From positions 62,001-126,000 of the forward strand of contig LJIA01000001.1 in the NCBI GenBank assembly GCA_001295775.1: a stretch of DNA of 64,000 bases, read 5' to 3'. Positions 54,143 to 62,973 of this stretch are shown piece by piece (position 1 is the first letter of the stretch; every line of letters starts with the position of its first letter). This stretch comes from a beta proteobacterium AAP99. Its GTDB lineage: Bacteria > Pseudomonadota > Gammaproteobacteria > Burkholderiales > Burkholderiaceae_C. A program made the position numbers and the translations under genes. Under the pieces are notes generated by a model. It did no database searches, was not told the DNA's origin, and saw only the letters and a program-made list of their open reading frames with translations.

Positions 54143-54217
54143 TGGCTTTAGCTCAGTTGGTAGAGCATCGGATTGTGATTCCGAGGGTCGGCGGTTCGAG
54201 CCCGCTAAGCCACCCCA
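54143..54217 (+). tRNA. tRNA-His (anticodon GTG)
   Basis: Acceptor GTGGCTT pairs with AAGCCAC, and the extra 5' G at 54143 faces discriminator C at 54214, the identity mark of tRNA-His. The anticodon loop TTGTGAT gives GTG. The CCA is encoded. Confidence 0.95.
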
Positions 54218-54224
54218 AACACGA

Positions 54225-54263
54225 ACGGGATTCAGGTCTGCACCTGAATCCCGTTTTGCTTTC
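54225..54263 (+). terminator. terminator/attenuator after tRNA-His
   Basis: ACGGGATTCAGGT (54225-54237) and ACCTGAATCCCGT (54242-54254) form a perfect 13-bp stem with loop CTGC, followed by TTTGCTTT. It ends about 16 nt before the greB start codon. Confidence 0.75.
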
Positions 54264-54278
54264 CACCGAGCGATCTTC

Positions 54279-54830
54279 ATGTCCAAGGCCTTCACCAAAG
54301 AGACCGATGCCGACGACGAGGATGTCGAAGCCGGCGCGCCCGCCATCCCGCCGGGCAGCAAGAACTACATCACGCCCGCGGGCCACCAGCGTCTGAAGGA
54401 CGAGTTGCTGCACCTGCTCGATGTCGAGCGCCCGGAAGTGGTGAAGGTGGTGAGCTGGGCCGCCAGCAACGGCGACCGCTCCGAGAATGGCGACTACCTC
54501 TACGGCAAGAAGCGCCTTCGCGAGATCGACCGCCGCATCCGCTTTCTGGGCAAGCGCCTGGACATTGCTGAGGTCGTGGACCCGGCCAGGCAGCCCAACC
54601 GCGATCAGGTCTTCTTCGGCGCGCAGGTGCTGATCGCCCGCGCCGACGGCAGCGAACAGACGGTGCGCATCGTCGGCATCGACGAGGTGGACCCGGCCCG
54701 AGGCGATGTGAGCTGGATCTCGCCGATCGCCCGCGCCCTGCTCAAGGCCCGCGAAGGCGACACCGTGCATGTGCAGACGCCCGCAGGCAAGGAGCCGGTG
54801 GACGTGCTGGAGATCCACTATCCCGCCTGA
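54279..54830 (+). CDS. greB: transcription elongation factor GreB
   Basis: A 183-residue factor that rescues backtracked RNA polymerase by stimulating transcript cleavage. The N-terminal coiled coil carries the acidic tip in SWAASNGDRSENGDYLYGKKRLREIDRRIRFL, which fits GreB more than GreA. The C-terminal FKBP-like domain ends in REGDTVHVQTPAG. An extra acidic N-terminal stretch of about 25 residues precedes the core. ATG 54279 lies shortly after the tRNA terminator, and the ribosome binding site is weak. Confidence 0.9.
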   Translation: MSKAFTKETDADDEDVEAGAPAIPPGSKNYITPAGHQRLKDELLHLLDVERPEVVKVVSWAASNGDRSENGDYLYGKKRLREIDRRIRFLGKRLDIAEVVDPARQPNRDQVFFGAQVLIARADGSEQTVRIVGIDEVDPARGDVSWISPIARALLKAREGDTVHVQTPAGKEPVDVLEIHYPA

Positions 54831-54948
54831 TCGGCCGGGGCGCCGCGCAAGCCCTGGGCGTGAGATGCGCCGTCAGAAATACAGCGCACAAATCGGCCAA
54901 GAACCGCTTGCTGCAAGCGGAAACCGGCAAATCTCGATTCACACCGAT

Positions 54949-54994
54949 TGATTGAAAATAGCTGTGCCGCGCGCAGCTAAATCAATCAGTTTTT
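54949..54994 (+). terminator. Rho-independent terminator after greB
   Basis: TGATTGA (54949-54955) pairs with TCAATCA (54982-54988), and an inner AGCTG (54960-54964) pairs with CAGCT (54974-54978), followed by TTTTT at 54990-54994. A second stem, CCGCTTG/CAAGCGG, lies at 54904-54920. The convergent spoT gene ends at 55041. Confidence 0.65.
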
Positions 54995-55040
54995 GACAAT
55001 AGCGCAGCGATCAGGTCCGCGCATTCGCCCTTGGCGAGCA

Positions 55041-57290
55041 TTATTCGGTGCTCTGCTCGCCTGCACGATGGCGCTGCACGCGCAGCACCGCCTGAATGCG
55101 CCGCAGTGAGCGGAAGACCTGTGCCAGGTGCGGTCGGTTTTCCACCTCGATGACGAGGTCCATCGTCGAGCTCTTGCCCGGCTCTTCCTCGTTGTTCACG
55201 CGCAGGATGTTGGCCGAGTTCTCGGCAATGGCGGAGGCCACCTTGGCCAGCACGCCCTTGCCTTCGTGCACATGGATCTTCACCCGCGCCGGGAAGCTGC
55301 GCTCCGGGCTCTCGGCCCAGGCCACGTCGATCCAGCGCTCCGGATCGCGCTGGCGCTGGCGCTGCGCCACCTGACAGTCGGCCGAATGCACCAGCAGGCC
55401 GTGGCCCTTGCCCAGCACGGCCATGATGCCGTCGCCGGGGATCGGCATGCAGCAGGCCGCAAACTGCACCGCTGCGCCTTCTGCGCCGGAGATGGTGAGC
55501 TGCGCGCCCGGGATGCCGGCCTGCTCATTGCCCTCAATGCCACGCAGCAGCAGCGCCACCACGGCGGCCGGCAGGCGCTTGCCCTGGCCGACCTCGGCAT
55601 AAAGATCCTTCGGCACCTTGTTGCCGGTGTCTGACAGGGTGCGCTGCCAGGCCTCCGCCGTGAGCTGGGCCGGTGCCACGCCCAATGAATTCAGCGTCTG
55701 ATTCACCAGCCGCTCGCCCAGGGCCGCGGCTTCGTCGCGGTTGGCGATCTTCAGCGCGTGGCGGATTTCGGAGCGGGCGCGGCCGGTGCGCACGAAGGTC
55801 AGCCACGCCGGATTCGGGCGCGAGCCTTCGCTGGTGGTGATCTCCACCACGTCGCCGCTGCGCAGCTCGAAGCGCAGGGGCGCATCCTCGCCGTTGATGC
55901 GTGCGCCGATCGCCGTGTTGCCAATCGCGGTGTGGACGGCATAAGCCAGATCGAGCGCCGTGGCGCCGCGCGGCAGGGCGACGATCTTGCCCATCGGCGT
56001 GAAGACGTAGACCGAGTCCGGGAACAGGTCGATCTTGACGTTCTCGATGAATTCGGAGGAGTCGCCGGTCTGGGACTGGATGTCCAGCAGGGACTGCATC
56101 CAGGCCATGGTCTGGCGCTGCACCTCGGAGAGATCGCCGCCACTGGTCTTGTAGAGCCAATGCGCCGCGACGCCGGACTCGGCAATGCGGTGCATGTCGC
56201 GCGTGCGGATCTGGAATTCCAGCGGCGTGCCATAGGGCCCGCGCACCGTGGTGTGCAGGGACTGGTAGCCGTTGAGCTTGGGGATGGCGATGTAGTCCTT
56301 GAACTTGGCAGGCACCGGCTTGTAGAGCGCGTGGATCGCACCCAGGGCCAGATAGCACTGCGCGTCGTTCTCCACGACGACGCGAAAGCCGTAGATGTCC
56401 AGCACCTGCGAAAAGCTCAGGTGCTTGCTGACCATCTTGCGGTAGATGCCGTAGAGCGTCTTCTCGCGGCCATGCACCTCGACCGGCAGGCCCGACTTCT
56501 TCAGCGCTTCCTCGACGGATGTGAGCACCTTGCCGACCAGTTCGCGCCGGTTCCGTCGGTTCGCGGCAACGGCTTTCTCCAGCACGTCGTGCCGCATCGG
56601 GAACATGTTCGCAAAGGACATGTCCTGCAGCTCGCGATAGACCTGGTTCAGGCCGAGGCGATGTGCGATGGGCGCATAGATGTCCATCGTCTCGTGGGCG
56701 ATGCGGCGCCGCTTCTCGCCCGCCATCGCCCCGAGAGTGCGCATGTTGTGCAGGCGATCGGCCAGCTTGACCAGAATCACGCGGATGTCGCGCGACATGG
56801 CCAGCAGCATCTTGCGGAAACTCTCGGCCTGTTGCTGCTCGCGCGTGGTGAATTCGAGTCGGTCCAGCTTGGACAGGCCATCCACCAGGTCCGCCACCGT
56901 GGCGCCGAAGCGCTCGGTGATCAGCGCGCGATTGACCTCGGTGTCTTCGAGCACGTCGTGCAGCAATGCAGCCTGCAGCGCCTGGACATCGAGCCGCCAG
57001 CCGGCGCAGATGCGGGCGACGGCGATCGGGTGCGTGATGTAGGGCTCGCCGCTGGCGCGGACTTGCCCGAGATGGGCGGAGTCGCTGACCTTGAAGGCCT
57101 CGAACACGGCCTTCACGTCGCGCGGCGGCAGGTAGGCCTTCAGCTCCTCGGCGAGCTGGGCAAAGCTGATCGCGACGTCACTGGCCGGCTTGGCAAAGGA
57201 CGCCTCGACCTTGCCGGCGGAAGGCGCAACCTCAGCCCCGGCGCTCTTGCGAAAGCGCGGGCCGAACAGGGAGCGGACGGTTTCAAGCAT
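55041..57290 (-). CDS. spoT: bifunctional (p)ppGpp synthetase/hydrolase SpoT/RSH
   Basis: A 749-residue stringent-response enzyme. The HD hydrolase domain has ITHP with His87 and HDVLEDT (residues 111-117), then KLADRLHNMRT. The synthetase domain contains EVHGREKTLYGIYRKM and DIYGFRVVVEN. TGS (FPDSVYVFTPMGKIVALPRGAT) and a C-terminal ACT domain follow. An intact HD motif indicates it can degrade as well as make ppGpp. The start is set at 57290 (MLETVRSLF); the frame is open to 57437 but those residues are low-complexity. Follows rpoZ on the same strand. Confidence 0.93.
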   Translation of the reverse strand: MLETVRSLFGPRFRKSAGAEVAPSAGKVEASFAKPASDVAISFAQLAEELKAYLPPRDVKAVFEAFKVSDSAHLGQVRASGEPYITHPIAVARICAGWRLDVQALQAALLHDVLEDTEVNRALITERFGATVADLVDGLSKLDRLEFTTREQQQAESFRKMLLAMSRDIRVILVKLADRLHNMRTLGAMAGEKRRRIAHETMDIYAPIAHRLGLNQVYRELQDMSFANMFPMRHDVLEKAVAANRRNRRELVGKVLTSVEEALKKSGLPVEVHGREKTLYGIYRKMVSKHLSFSQVLDIYGFRVVVENDAQCYLALGAIHALYKPVPAKFKDYIAIPKLNGYQSLHTTVRGPYGTPLEFQIRTRDMHRIAESGVAAHWLYKTSGGDLSEVQRQTMAWMQSLLDIQSQTGDSSEFIENVKIDLFPDSVYVFTPMGKIVALPRGATALDLAYAVHTAIGNTAIGARINGEDAPLRFELRSGDVVEITTSEGSRPNPAWLTFVRTGRARSEIRHALKIANRDEAAALGERLVNQTLNSLGVAPAQLTAEAWQRTLSDTGNKVPKDLYAEVGQGKRLPAAVVALLLRGIEGNEQAGIPGAQLTISGAEGAAVQFAACCMPIPGDGIMAVLGKGHGLLVHSADCQVAQRQRQRDPERWIDVAWAESPERSFPARVKIHVHEGKGVLAKVASAIAENSANILRVNNEEEPGKSSTMDLVIEVENRPHLAQVFRSLRRIQAVLRVQRHRAGEQSTE

Positions 57291-57466
57291 GTGCCACTGA
57301 CTTGTAGCACAGCGCCTCGAGCGCAGGCTGCGAGCGCCCGGGCGGCGAGCAGCGGAGCAGCGAGGCGGAAGTCTGGCGAGCGGGGGTTTCGCGGGCCGGG
57401 AAGTGATCGAGGCTCGTTTCGGGCTTGCGCAGCCCACCCCGTTCCCGGCCGGTCATGCGGTGCGCC

Positions 57467-57670
57467 TTAGATGGGCACCTTCTTGAGCATCTCGATGCCG
57501 GTCTTGCCGGCTGCAATCTCACGCAGCGCGGACACCGTGGGCTTGTCCTTGGTCTCGATCTTCGGGGTGTGGCCCTGAGCGAGCTGGCGGGCACGGTAGG
57601 TGGCGGCCAGGGTCAGTTGGAAGCGGTTGGGGATCTGCTCGAGGCAGTCTTCAACGGTGATGCGGGCCAT
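57467..57670 (-). CDS. rpoZ: RNA polymerase omega subunit
   Basis: A 67-residue protein starting [20 protein letters not shown] and containing [17 protein letters not shown], the conserved omega core. It helps assemble RNA polymerase and takes part in ppGpp binding. It lies between gmk and spoT as in many beta- and gammaproteobacteria, supporting co-transcription. Length is typical. Confidence 0.95.
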   Translation of the reverse strand: MARITVEDCLEQIPNRFQLTLAATYRARQLAQGHTPKIETKDKPTVSALREIAAGKTGIEMLKKVPI

Positions 57671-57719
57671 GGATGTCTCGAAAAAGGGCTTTGAACTGCG
57701 CGGACGGGAAGGACGGCGA

Positions 57720-58361
57720 TCAATCCGCGAGCGTCTGGGAGCCGCCGACCCCCAGCTGCGCGAACGTGGAGGCGTAGCGCGCAGCCTGCACCGAAAACCG
57801 GTGGCGGGTGGCGTTCACGATCGCCTCAAGTGCCTTCAAAGCGTCGCTAAACTCTTGATTAATAATAACATATTCGAATTCTGGGGCATGAGCCATCTCA
57901 CTGCCGGCGGCCAGAAGGCGCCGCGCAATCACCGCGGCCGAGTCCTGTCCGCGGGCATGCAGCCGGGCTTCCAGCGCCTCAATGCTGGGCGGCAGGATGA
58001 ACACCCCCACGGCATGCGGAAACTGCTTGCGCACCTGCCGAGCACCCTGCCAGTCGATCTCCAGCAGTACATCCTCGCCGGCCGCCGTCTGCTCCGCAAT
58101 CCAGCGCTTGGAGGTGCCGTAGAAGTTGCCATGCACCTCGGCACTTTCCAGGAAGTCCTGCGCCGCCTGCATCTGCTGAAAGGTCGGCACATCCACGAAG
58201 TGGTACTCACGCCCGTTTTGCTCACCCGGCCGCGGTGCCCGGGTGGTGTGCGAGACGGACAGCCGCACATGCGGGTCCTTGGCCAGCAGCGCATTGACCA
58301 AGGAGGACTTGCCGGCACCCGAAGGCGCCACGACCATGAAAACCGAACCTTTGCCTGCCAT
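57720..58361 (-). CDS. gmk: guanylate kinase
   Basis: A 213-residue enzyme converting GMP to GDP. The P-loop [17 protein letters not shown] (residues 10-26), the [11 protein letters not shown] substrate loop and GREYHFVDV follow the family pattern. It is encoded between the yicC-family gene and rpoZ, giving a run of nucleotide and stringent-response genes on one strand. Length is usual. Confidence 0.95.
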   Translation of the reverse strand: MAGKGSVFMVVAPSGAGKSSLVNALLAKDPHVRLSVSHTTRAPRPGEQNGREYHFVDVPTFQQMQAAQDFLESAEVHGNFYGTSKRWIAEQTAAGEDVLLEIDWQGARQVRKQFPHAVGVFILPPSIEALEARLHARGQDSAAVIARRLLAAGSEMAHAPEFEYVIINQEFSDALKALEAIVNATRHRFSVQAARYASTFAQLGVGGSQTLAD

Positions 58362-58389
58362 GTGATTTCCTGCGCGACGCCTTGCCGGC

Positions 58390-59313
58390 TCATTCGATGT
58401 TCTGCACCTGCTCGCGCAGCTGTTCGATCAGGACCTTGAGGTCGATGGAGGCCTGCGAGAAGCGCTCCGAGACCATCTTGGAGCCCAGCGTATTGGCCTC
58501 GCGGTGCATTTCCTGGATGAGGAAGTCCAGACGCTTGCCGGCCTCCTTGCCGGACGCGAGCAGGCGGTCGACTTCGTTGCAGTGCGATTGCAGCCGGTCC
58601 AGCTCCTCGGCCACATCGATCCGCATGCCGATCATGACCACTTCCTGGCGGATGCGCTCACGTGCTTCCTCTGCTGTGATGGCCGCGCCGCTGCGCCCGG
58701 CCACCAGGCCGAGGGCCGCTTCCATCCGTTCGGTGATCTTGGCCTGGGTCTGCTCCAGCACGGCGGGCAGCTCGTCCTTCAGTGTCGCGGCGATGTCGCG
58801 CATCTGCGCCACCCGTTCGCCCATGGTGGCCGCCAGGGCGGCGCCCTCACGCTCGCGCGCGGCAAGCAGCGCGGCTATTGCGCGCTGGGCCGCGTCCAGG
58901 AGGGCGGGGCGCAGAACCTCAGCATCGAAGTTCTCGGTGGCGCGGACACCCGGCCAGCTCAGCACGTCACCCAGGCCGGGGTCGCGCAGGTTCGGCACGG
59001 CAGCGCGAGCCTGATTCCAGACCGCGGCAAAGCGCTGCATGGCGGCGCTGTCCAGCTGATCTGAACCCGTTGTCTGCTCGCGCTTCAGGTTGACGCGAAG
59101 TTCGACCTTGCCGCGGGCCAGGCGCGCCTGGACGAGTTCGCGCAAGGCCGATTCGAGCGCCCGGACGTCCTCAGGCGCCTTGATGGTGAGGTCCAGAAAA
59201 CGGCTGTTTACGCTGCGGATCTCGATGCCCAGCCGCCAGCCCTGATGTTCCTGATCCGCGTGGCCGTAGCCGGTCATGCTGCGCACGGACCGTGCGCGTT
59301 CTTGTGTGCTCAT
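58390..59313 (-). CDS. yicC: YicC family endoribonuclease
   Basis: A 307-residue protein containing [15 protein letters not shown] near the N-terminus and the C-terminal [10 protein letters not shown] and [14 protein letters not shown] segments, the hallmarks of YicC proteins. Members in other bacteria are RNases that act on small RNAs. It is the first gene of the reverse-strand yicC-gmk-rpoZ-spoT run. The start at 59313 adds about 12 residues before the SMTGYG core. Confidence 0.88.
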   Translation of the reverse strand: MSTQERARSVRSMTGYGHADQEHQGWRLGIEIRSVNSRFLDLTIKAPEDVRALESALRELVQARLARGKVELRVNLKREQTTGSDQLDSAAMQRFAAVWNQARAAVPNLRDPGLGDVLSWPGVRATENFDAEVLRPALLDAAQRAIAALLAAREREGAALAATMGERVAQMRDIAATLKDELPAVLEQTQAKITERMEAALGLVAGRSGAAITAEEARERIRQEVVMIGMRIDVAEELDRLQSHCNEVDRLLASGKEAGKRLDFLIQEMHREANTLGSKMVSERFSQASIDLKVLIEQLREQVQNIE

Positions 59314-59484
59314 CCGGCAATTCTAGGCAAGCCGCCTGCCGCCGAATCCGTGCGATCCATGTGACAACACTTAAGAGTTCTCACGCGCTGCCGAAGGAAA
59401 AGTGCTCAACTGTCTACTTTCACCGCTTACACTCGGCCCCTGTCGATTGCCCGGTTCGCTCGCGCGTGCCCGTCTGCCCACCGT

Positions 59485-60606
59485 ATGTCCAGCAAAAGCA
59501 AAAACGCCCCCCTACCCGAAGGCATGGAGATTGCCGGGTATCGCGTGGTGAAGAAACTGTCTTCGGGCGGCTTCAGCTTTGTGTATCTGGCTTATGACGA
59601 GGACAACAATCCGGTCGCCATCAAGGAATACCTGCCGGCCAGCCTGGCCAAGCGCGACGAGGGCCAGCTGATCCCGGAGATCAAGGCCGAGCACCAGGCC
59701 ACCTTCCGCCTCGGCCTGCGCTGTTTCTTTGAAGAAGGCCGCGTACTGGCACGCATCTACCACCCGAACGTGGTGCGGGTAGTGAATTTCTTTCGGGCCC
59801 ACGAGACCGTCTACATGGTCATGGCCTATGAGTCCGGTCGGTCGCTGCAGGAGATCATCCTGAAGTACCGCGACAAGGGCGAAAAGGAAATCCTCTCCGA
59901 AGCCTTCATCCGCAGCACCTTCATGCAGGTCATGAATGGTCTTCGCGAGGTGCATGCCAACAAGCTCCTGCATCTGGACCTGAAGCCGGCCAACATCTAC
60001 CTGCGGCGCGACGGCTCGCCGATCATCCTGGACTTCGGTGCGGCGCGCACCACGTTGAATGCCGACTCCTCGCGCCTGTTCCCGATGTACACACCGGGCT
60101 TCGCCGCGCCGGAGATGTATCAGAAGGGTGGCCAGCTCGGCCCCTGGACAGACGTGTATGCCTTGGGTGCCTGCATGTTCTCCTGCATGGCCGGTCTGCC
60201 ACCGCAGGCTGCGGACGTTCGCAAGGGCAATGACCGCATGGAAGCGGCCTACAAGTCCCTGCGCGGCATCTACAGCGACGAACTCATCGAAGTGACGCGC
60301 TGGTGTCTGGACATGGATCTGTCCAAGCGGCCGCAGAGCGTGTTCGCGCTGCAGAAGGCCCTGACCGAGCGCGTGACCGAGGACGTCAAGCCGCCGCTGT
60401 TCGCTCGGATCATGAGCTCGGTACGGCATGTACTGAATCGCCGCCAGCGCAGCGCGGAGCAGGTGGTCAACCCCAAGCACCAGCAGGCCACTGCGCTGCT
60501 CTGGGGCAACAAGAAGAGCAAGATCGCGCGTTCCGGCAACACTCCGGCCCAGGTGGGCGGGCAGGAGCCGGCGGCCACCGAGCAAAAGACCTTGGACAAG
60601 GTCTGA
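59485..60606 (+). CDS. serine/threonine protein kinase
   Basis: A 373-residue Hanks-type kinase. The glycine loop is LSSGGFSFVYLA (residues 25-36), VAIKEY holds the ATP-binding Lys, the catalytic loop is HLDLKPANI, and DFGAAR starts the activation segment. The Arg of the usual HRD is Leu here, so it is a non-RD kinase. The kinase domain ends near residue 300, followed by a basic, disordered tail without a membrane helix. It precedes a PP2C phosphatase by 12 nt. Substrates are unknown. Confidence 0.88.
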   Translation: MSSKSKNAPLPEGMEIAGYRVVKKLSSGGFSFVYLAYDEDNNPVAIKEYLPASLAKRDEGQLIPEIKAEHQATFRLGLRCFFEEGRVLARIYHPNVVRVVNFFRAHETVYMVMAYESGRSLQEIILKYRDKGEKEILSEAFIRSTFMQVMNGLREVHANKLLHLDLKPANIYLRRDGSPIILDFGAARTTLNADSSRLFPMYTPGFAAPEMYQKGGQLGPWTDVYALGACMFSCMAGLPPQAADVRKGNDRMEAAYKSLRGIYSDELIEVTRWCLDMDLSKRPQSVFALQKALTERVTEDVKPPLFARIMSSVRHVLNRRQRSAEQVVNPKHQQATALLWGNKKSKIARSGNTPAQVGGQEPAATEQKTLDKV

Positions 60607-60618
60607 GGCCGGCCACGC

Positions 60619-61542
60619 ATGCGCTTTTCAGTCTTTCAGGATTCGCGTCGTGGTGGTCGCCAGGTCAACCAGGACCGCATGGCCTACCAGTTCACGAAGG
60701 AAGCCCTGCTGCTCGTGGTCTGCGATGGCATGGGTGGGCACTTCGGCGGTGAGGTCGCAGCACAGCTCGCCGTCGAGGTGATCACCTCGCGCTTTGCCGA
60801 CGAAGCGCTGCCGTTTCTGCGTAACCCCTCGGCCTTTCTCGAAGATGCGTTCGTCGATGCGCACAACGCGATTGGCGAGCGCACGATCGCACAGAAGTTT
60901 CCGGAGTCCCCTCGGACCACGGCGGTGGCCTGCGTGATCCAGCACGGCACCGCCTTCTGGGCCCATGCAGGCGACTCGCGCCTGTACGTGTTCCGCAAGG
61001 GGCGCCAACTGCTGCGCACGCGAGACCACTCCAAGTACGAGCTGCTGCAGGCCCAGGGCGTTGCGATGGGCATGGACGCCGCGCACCACCCCGACCGGAA
61101 TAAATTGTTTAACTGCCTGGGCTCACCGCAGACCCCGCTGGTCGAACATGGCACGCCGACGGTCCTCAAGAATGGTGATCGTCTGCTGCTGTGCTCGGAC
61201 GGCGTCTGGTCCAACCTGCACGACGACGAGATGGCGCGTCTGCTGGGCCATGATGATGTGGCCAAGTCCGTCCCCGTGCTGCTCGATCAGGCCGTGATCG
61301 AAGGTGGGAGCAGCTGCGACAACGCCACCGCGCTGGCCGTACATTGGGCCGGCATGGGAGCATCCCCGGACTTTGAGGGTGCTTCGACACGGACCGGGGG
61401 CTACGAGACCACCGCCCAGATACTTCCGGCCAGTCCCATGACTGCAGCGATCAGCGAGGCTGAGATCGACGCTGCCGTGGACGAAATCCGCGCTGCAATC
61501 CAGCGTACCGAAAAGCCGGCGCCGCCCAAGCCGCGCCGCTAG
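60619..61542 (+). CDS. PP2C-family protein phosphatase
   Basis: A 307-residue Mn/Mg-dependent phosphatase. Family motifs: [26 protein letters not shown] with the metal-binding Asp and Gly, [24 protein letters not shown], and CDNATALAV. The C-terminal 60 residues are a low-complexity tail. It forms a pair with the upstream kinase and probably reverses its phosphorylations. It is followed by rph after 82 nt. Confidence 0.92.
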   Translation: MRFSVFQDSRRGGRQVNQDRMAYQFTKEALLLVVCDGMGGHFGGEVAAQLAVEVITSRFADEALPFLRNPSAFLEDAFVDAHNAIGERTIAQKFPESPRTTAVACVIQHGTAFWAHAGDSRLYVFRKGRQLLRTRDHSKYELLQAQGVAMGMDAAHHPDRNKLFNCLGSPQTPLVEHGTPTVLKNGDRLLLCSDGVWSNLHDDEMARLLGHDDVAKSVPVLLDQAVIEGGSSCDNATALAVHWAGMGASPDFEGASTRTGGYETTAQILPASPMTAAISEAEIDAAVDEIRAAIQRTEKPAPPKPRR

Positions 61543-61624
61543 CAGCTCGCAGTCGGCCCCCGCCGCCGCGGGCGCCCGACACCGTAGTACGTCGACCAGC
61601 CTCCAATTTCCGATACGAGCCTTC

Positions 61625-62356
61625 ATGACCCAATCCATCGCCCGCCGCGACGGCCGTGCCCTTGACGCACTGCGTCCCATCAGCCTGCAACGCAACTTCA
61701 CGCGCCACGCCGAGGGCTCGGTGCTGGTGTCCTTCGGTGACACTCAGGTCCTTGTCACCGCGAGCGTCGAGGAGCGCGTCCCGCCACACAAGAAGGGCAG
61801 TGGCGAAGGATGGGTGACGGCTGAGTACGGCATGCTGCCGCGCTCCACCCACACACGCAGTGACCGCGAAGCCGCCAAAGGCAAGCAGAGCGGCCGCACC
61901 CAGGAGATTCAGCGCCTGATCGGGCGCAGCATGCGGGCCGTGTTCGACCTGAAGGCCTTGGGGGAACGCACGATTCAGCTCGACTGTGATGTCTTGCAGG
62001 CAGATGGCGGGACGCGCACGGCCGCCATCACCGGCGCCTGGGTTGCCGCAGCCGATGCCGTCGCATGGTTGCAGGCGCAGGGCAAGATCGTCGCGTCGCC
62101 ATTGACCGGACAGGTCGCGGCCATCTCCGTGGGCATGGTGGATGGCGCCCCGCGCCTTGATCTGGAGTACGAGGAAGACAGCGCGTGTGATGCCGACATG
62201 AACATCGTCATGACGGCGGACCAGCGGCTCATCGAGGTCCAGGGCACCGCCGAAGGCGCACCGTTCTCGCGCGTCGACCTCGATACGCTTCTGGATCTGG
62301 CAGCGCAAGGTTGCGACACCCTGTTTGCCTTGCAAAAGGCTGCATTGGCGAAATGA
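61625..62356 (+). CDS. rph: ribonuclease PH
   Basis: A 243-residue phosphorolytic exoribonuclease that trims tRNA 3' ends. Diagnostic segments are [37 protein letters not shown], and [38 protein letters not shown]. The stop overlaps the start of the next gene (ATGA at 62353-62356), so rph and rdgB are coupled. Confidence 0.95.
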   Translation: MTQSIARRDGRALDALRPISLQRNFTRHAEGSVLVSFGDTQVLVTASVEERVPPHKKGSGEGWVTAEYGMLPRSTHTRSDREAAKGKQSGRTQEIQRLIGRSMRAVFDLKALGERTIQLDCDVLQADGGTRTAAITGAWVAAADAVAWLQAQGKIVASPLTGQVAAISVGMVDGAPRLDLEYEEDSACDADMNIVMTADQRLIEVQGTAEGAPFSRVDLDTLLDLAAQGCDTLFALQKAALAK

Positions 62357-62973
62357 GCCCGGCTCGCGATCTGGTGCTGGCCTCGGGCAATGCAGGCAAG
62401 CTGCGCGAACTCGAGGCACTGCTCGCGCCGCTCGGCTACCGCATGCGTTCCCAGGTCGAGTTCGCGGTTTCTGAAGCTGCAGAACCGCATGAGACGTTCG
62501 TCGAGAACGCGCTGGCCAAGGCGCGCTGGGCAGCGCAGCACACCGGCTTGCCGGCCCTGGCGGACGATTCCGGCATCGTCGTGCCGAGCCTCGGTGGGGC
62601 GCCTGGTGTGCGGTCGGCCCGTTATGCGGCGGCGTCGCGCAACGCTCGTCCCTCGGATGCGGAAAACAACGCAATGCTGCTCGAGTCGCTCGCGTGCCAA
62701 GCGGATCGTCGGGCCATGTTCGTCTGCGTGCTGGCTCTGGTGCGCAGTGCAGGCGATCCGCTGCCTTTGATCGCGCAAGGGGTCTGGGCCGGGCAGGTGC
62801 TTGCCGCGCCGCAGGGCACAGGCGGCTTCGGCTACGACCCGCTGTTTCAGCCAGACGGAGTGAGTTGCAGTGCCGCAGAGCTCAGCGCACAAGACAAGAA
62901 CCGCATGAGTCACCGTGGCCTGGCCATGCAGGCGCTGCGTGAGCAACTGGCTGCAACGCCCTGGACGCTGTGA
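62353..62973 (+). CDS. rdgB: dITP/XTP pyrophosphatase
   Basis: A 206-residue enzyme that removes non-canonical purine nucleotides (XTP, dITP) from the pool. Motifs: [49 protein letters not shown], and [15 protein letters not shown] 62353 overlaps the rph stop. Its own stop overlaps the GTG of hemW. Length is standard. Confidence 0.94.
   Translation: MSPARDLVLASGNAGKLRELEALLAPLGYRMRSQVEFAVSEAAEPHETFVENALAKARWAAQHTGLPALADDSGIVVPSLGGAPGVRSARYAAASRNARPSDAENNAMLLESLACQADRRAMFVCVLALVRSAGDPLPLIAQGVWAGQVLAAPQGTGGFGYDPLFQPDGVSCSAAELSAQDKNRMSHRGLAMQALREQLAATPWTL

Noticed and set aside
55758-57470. 570-codon forward ORF opposite spoT
   Set aside because: Shadow of the spoT gene; no start signals or recognisable domains.
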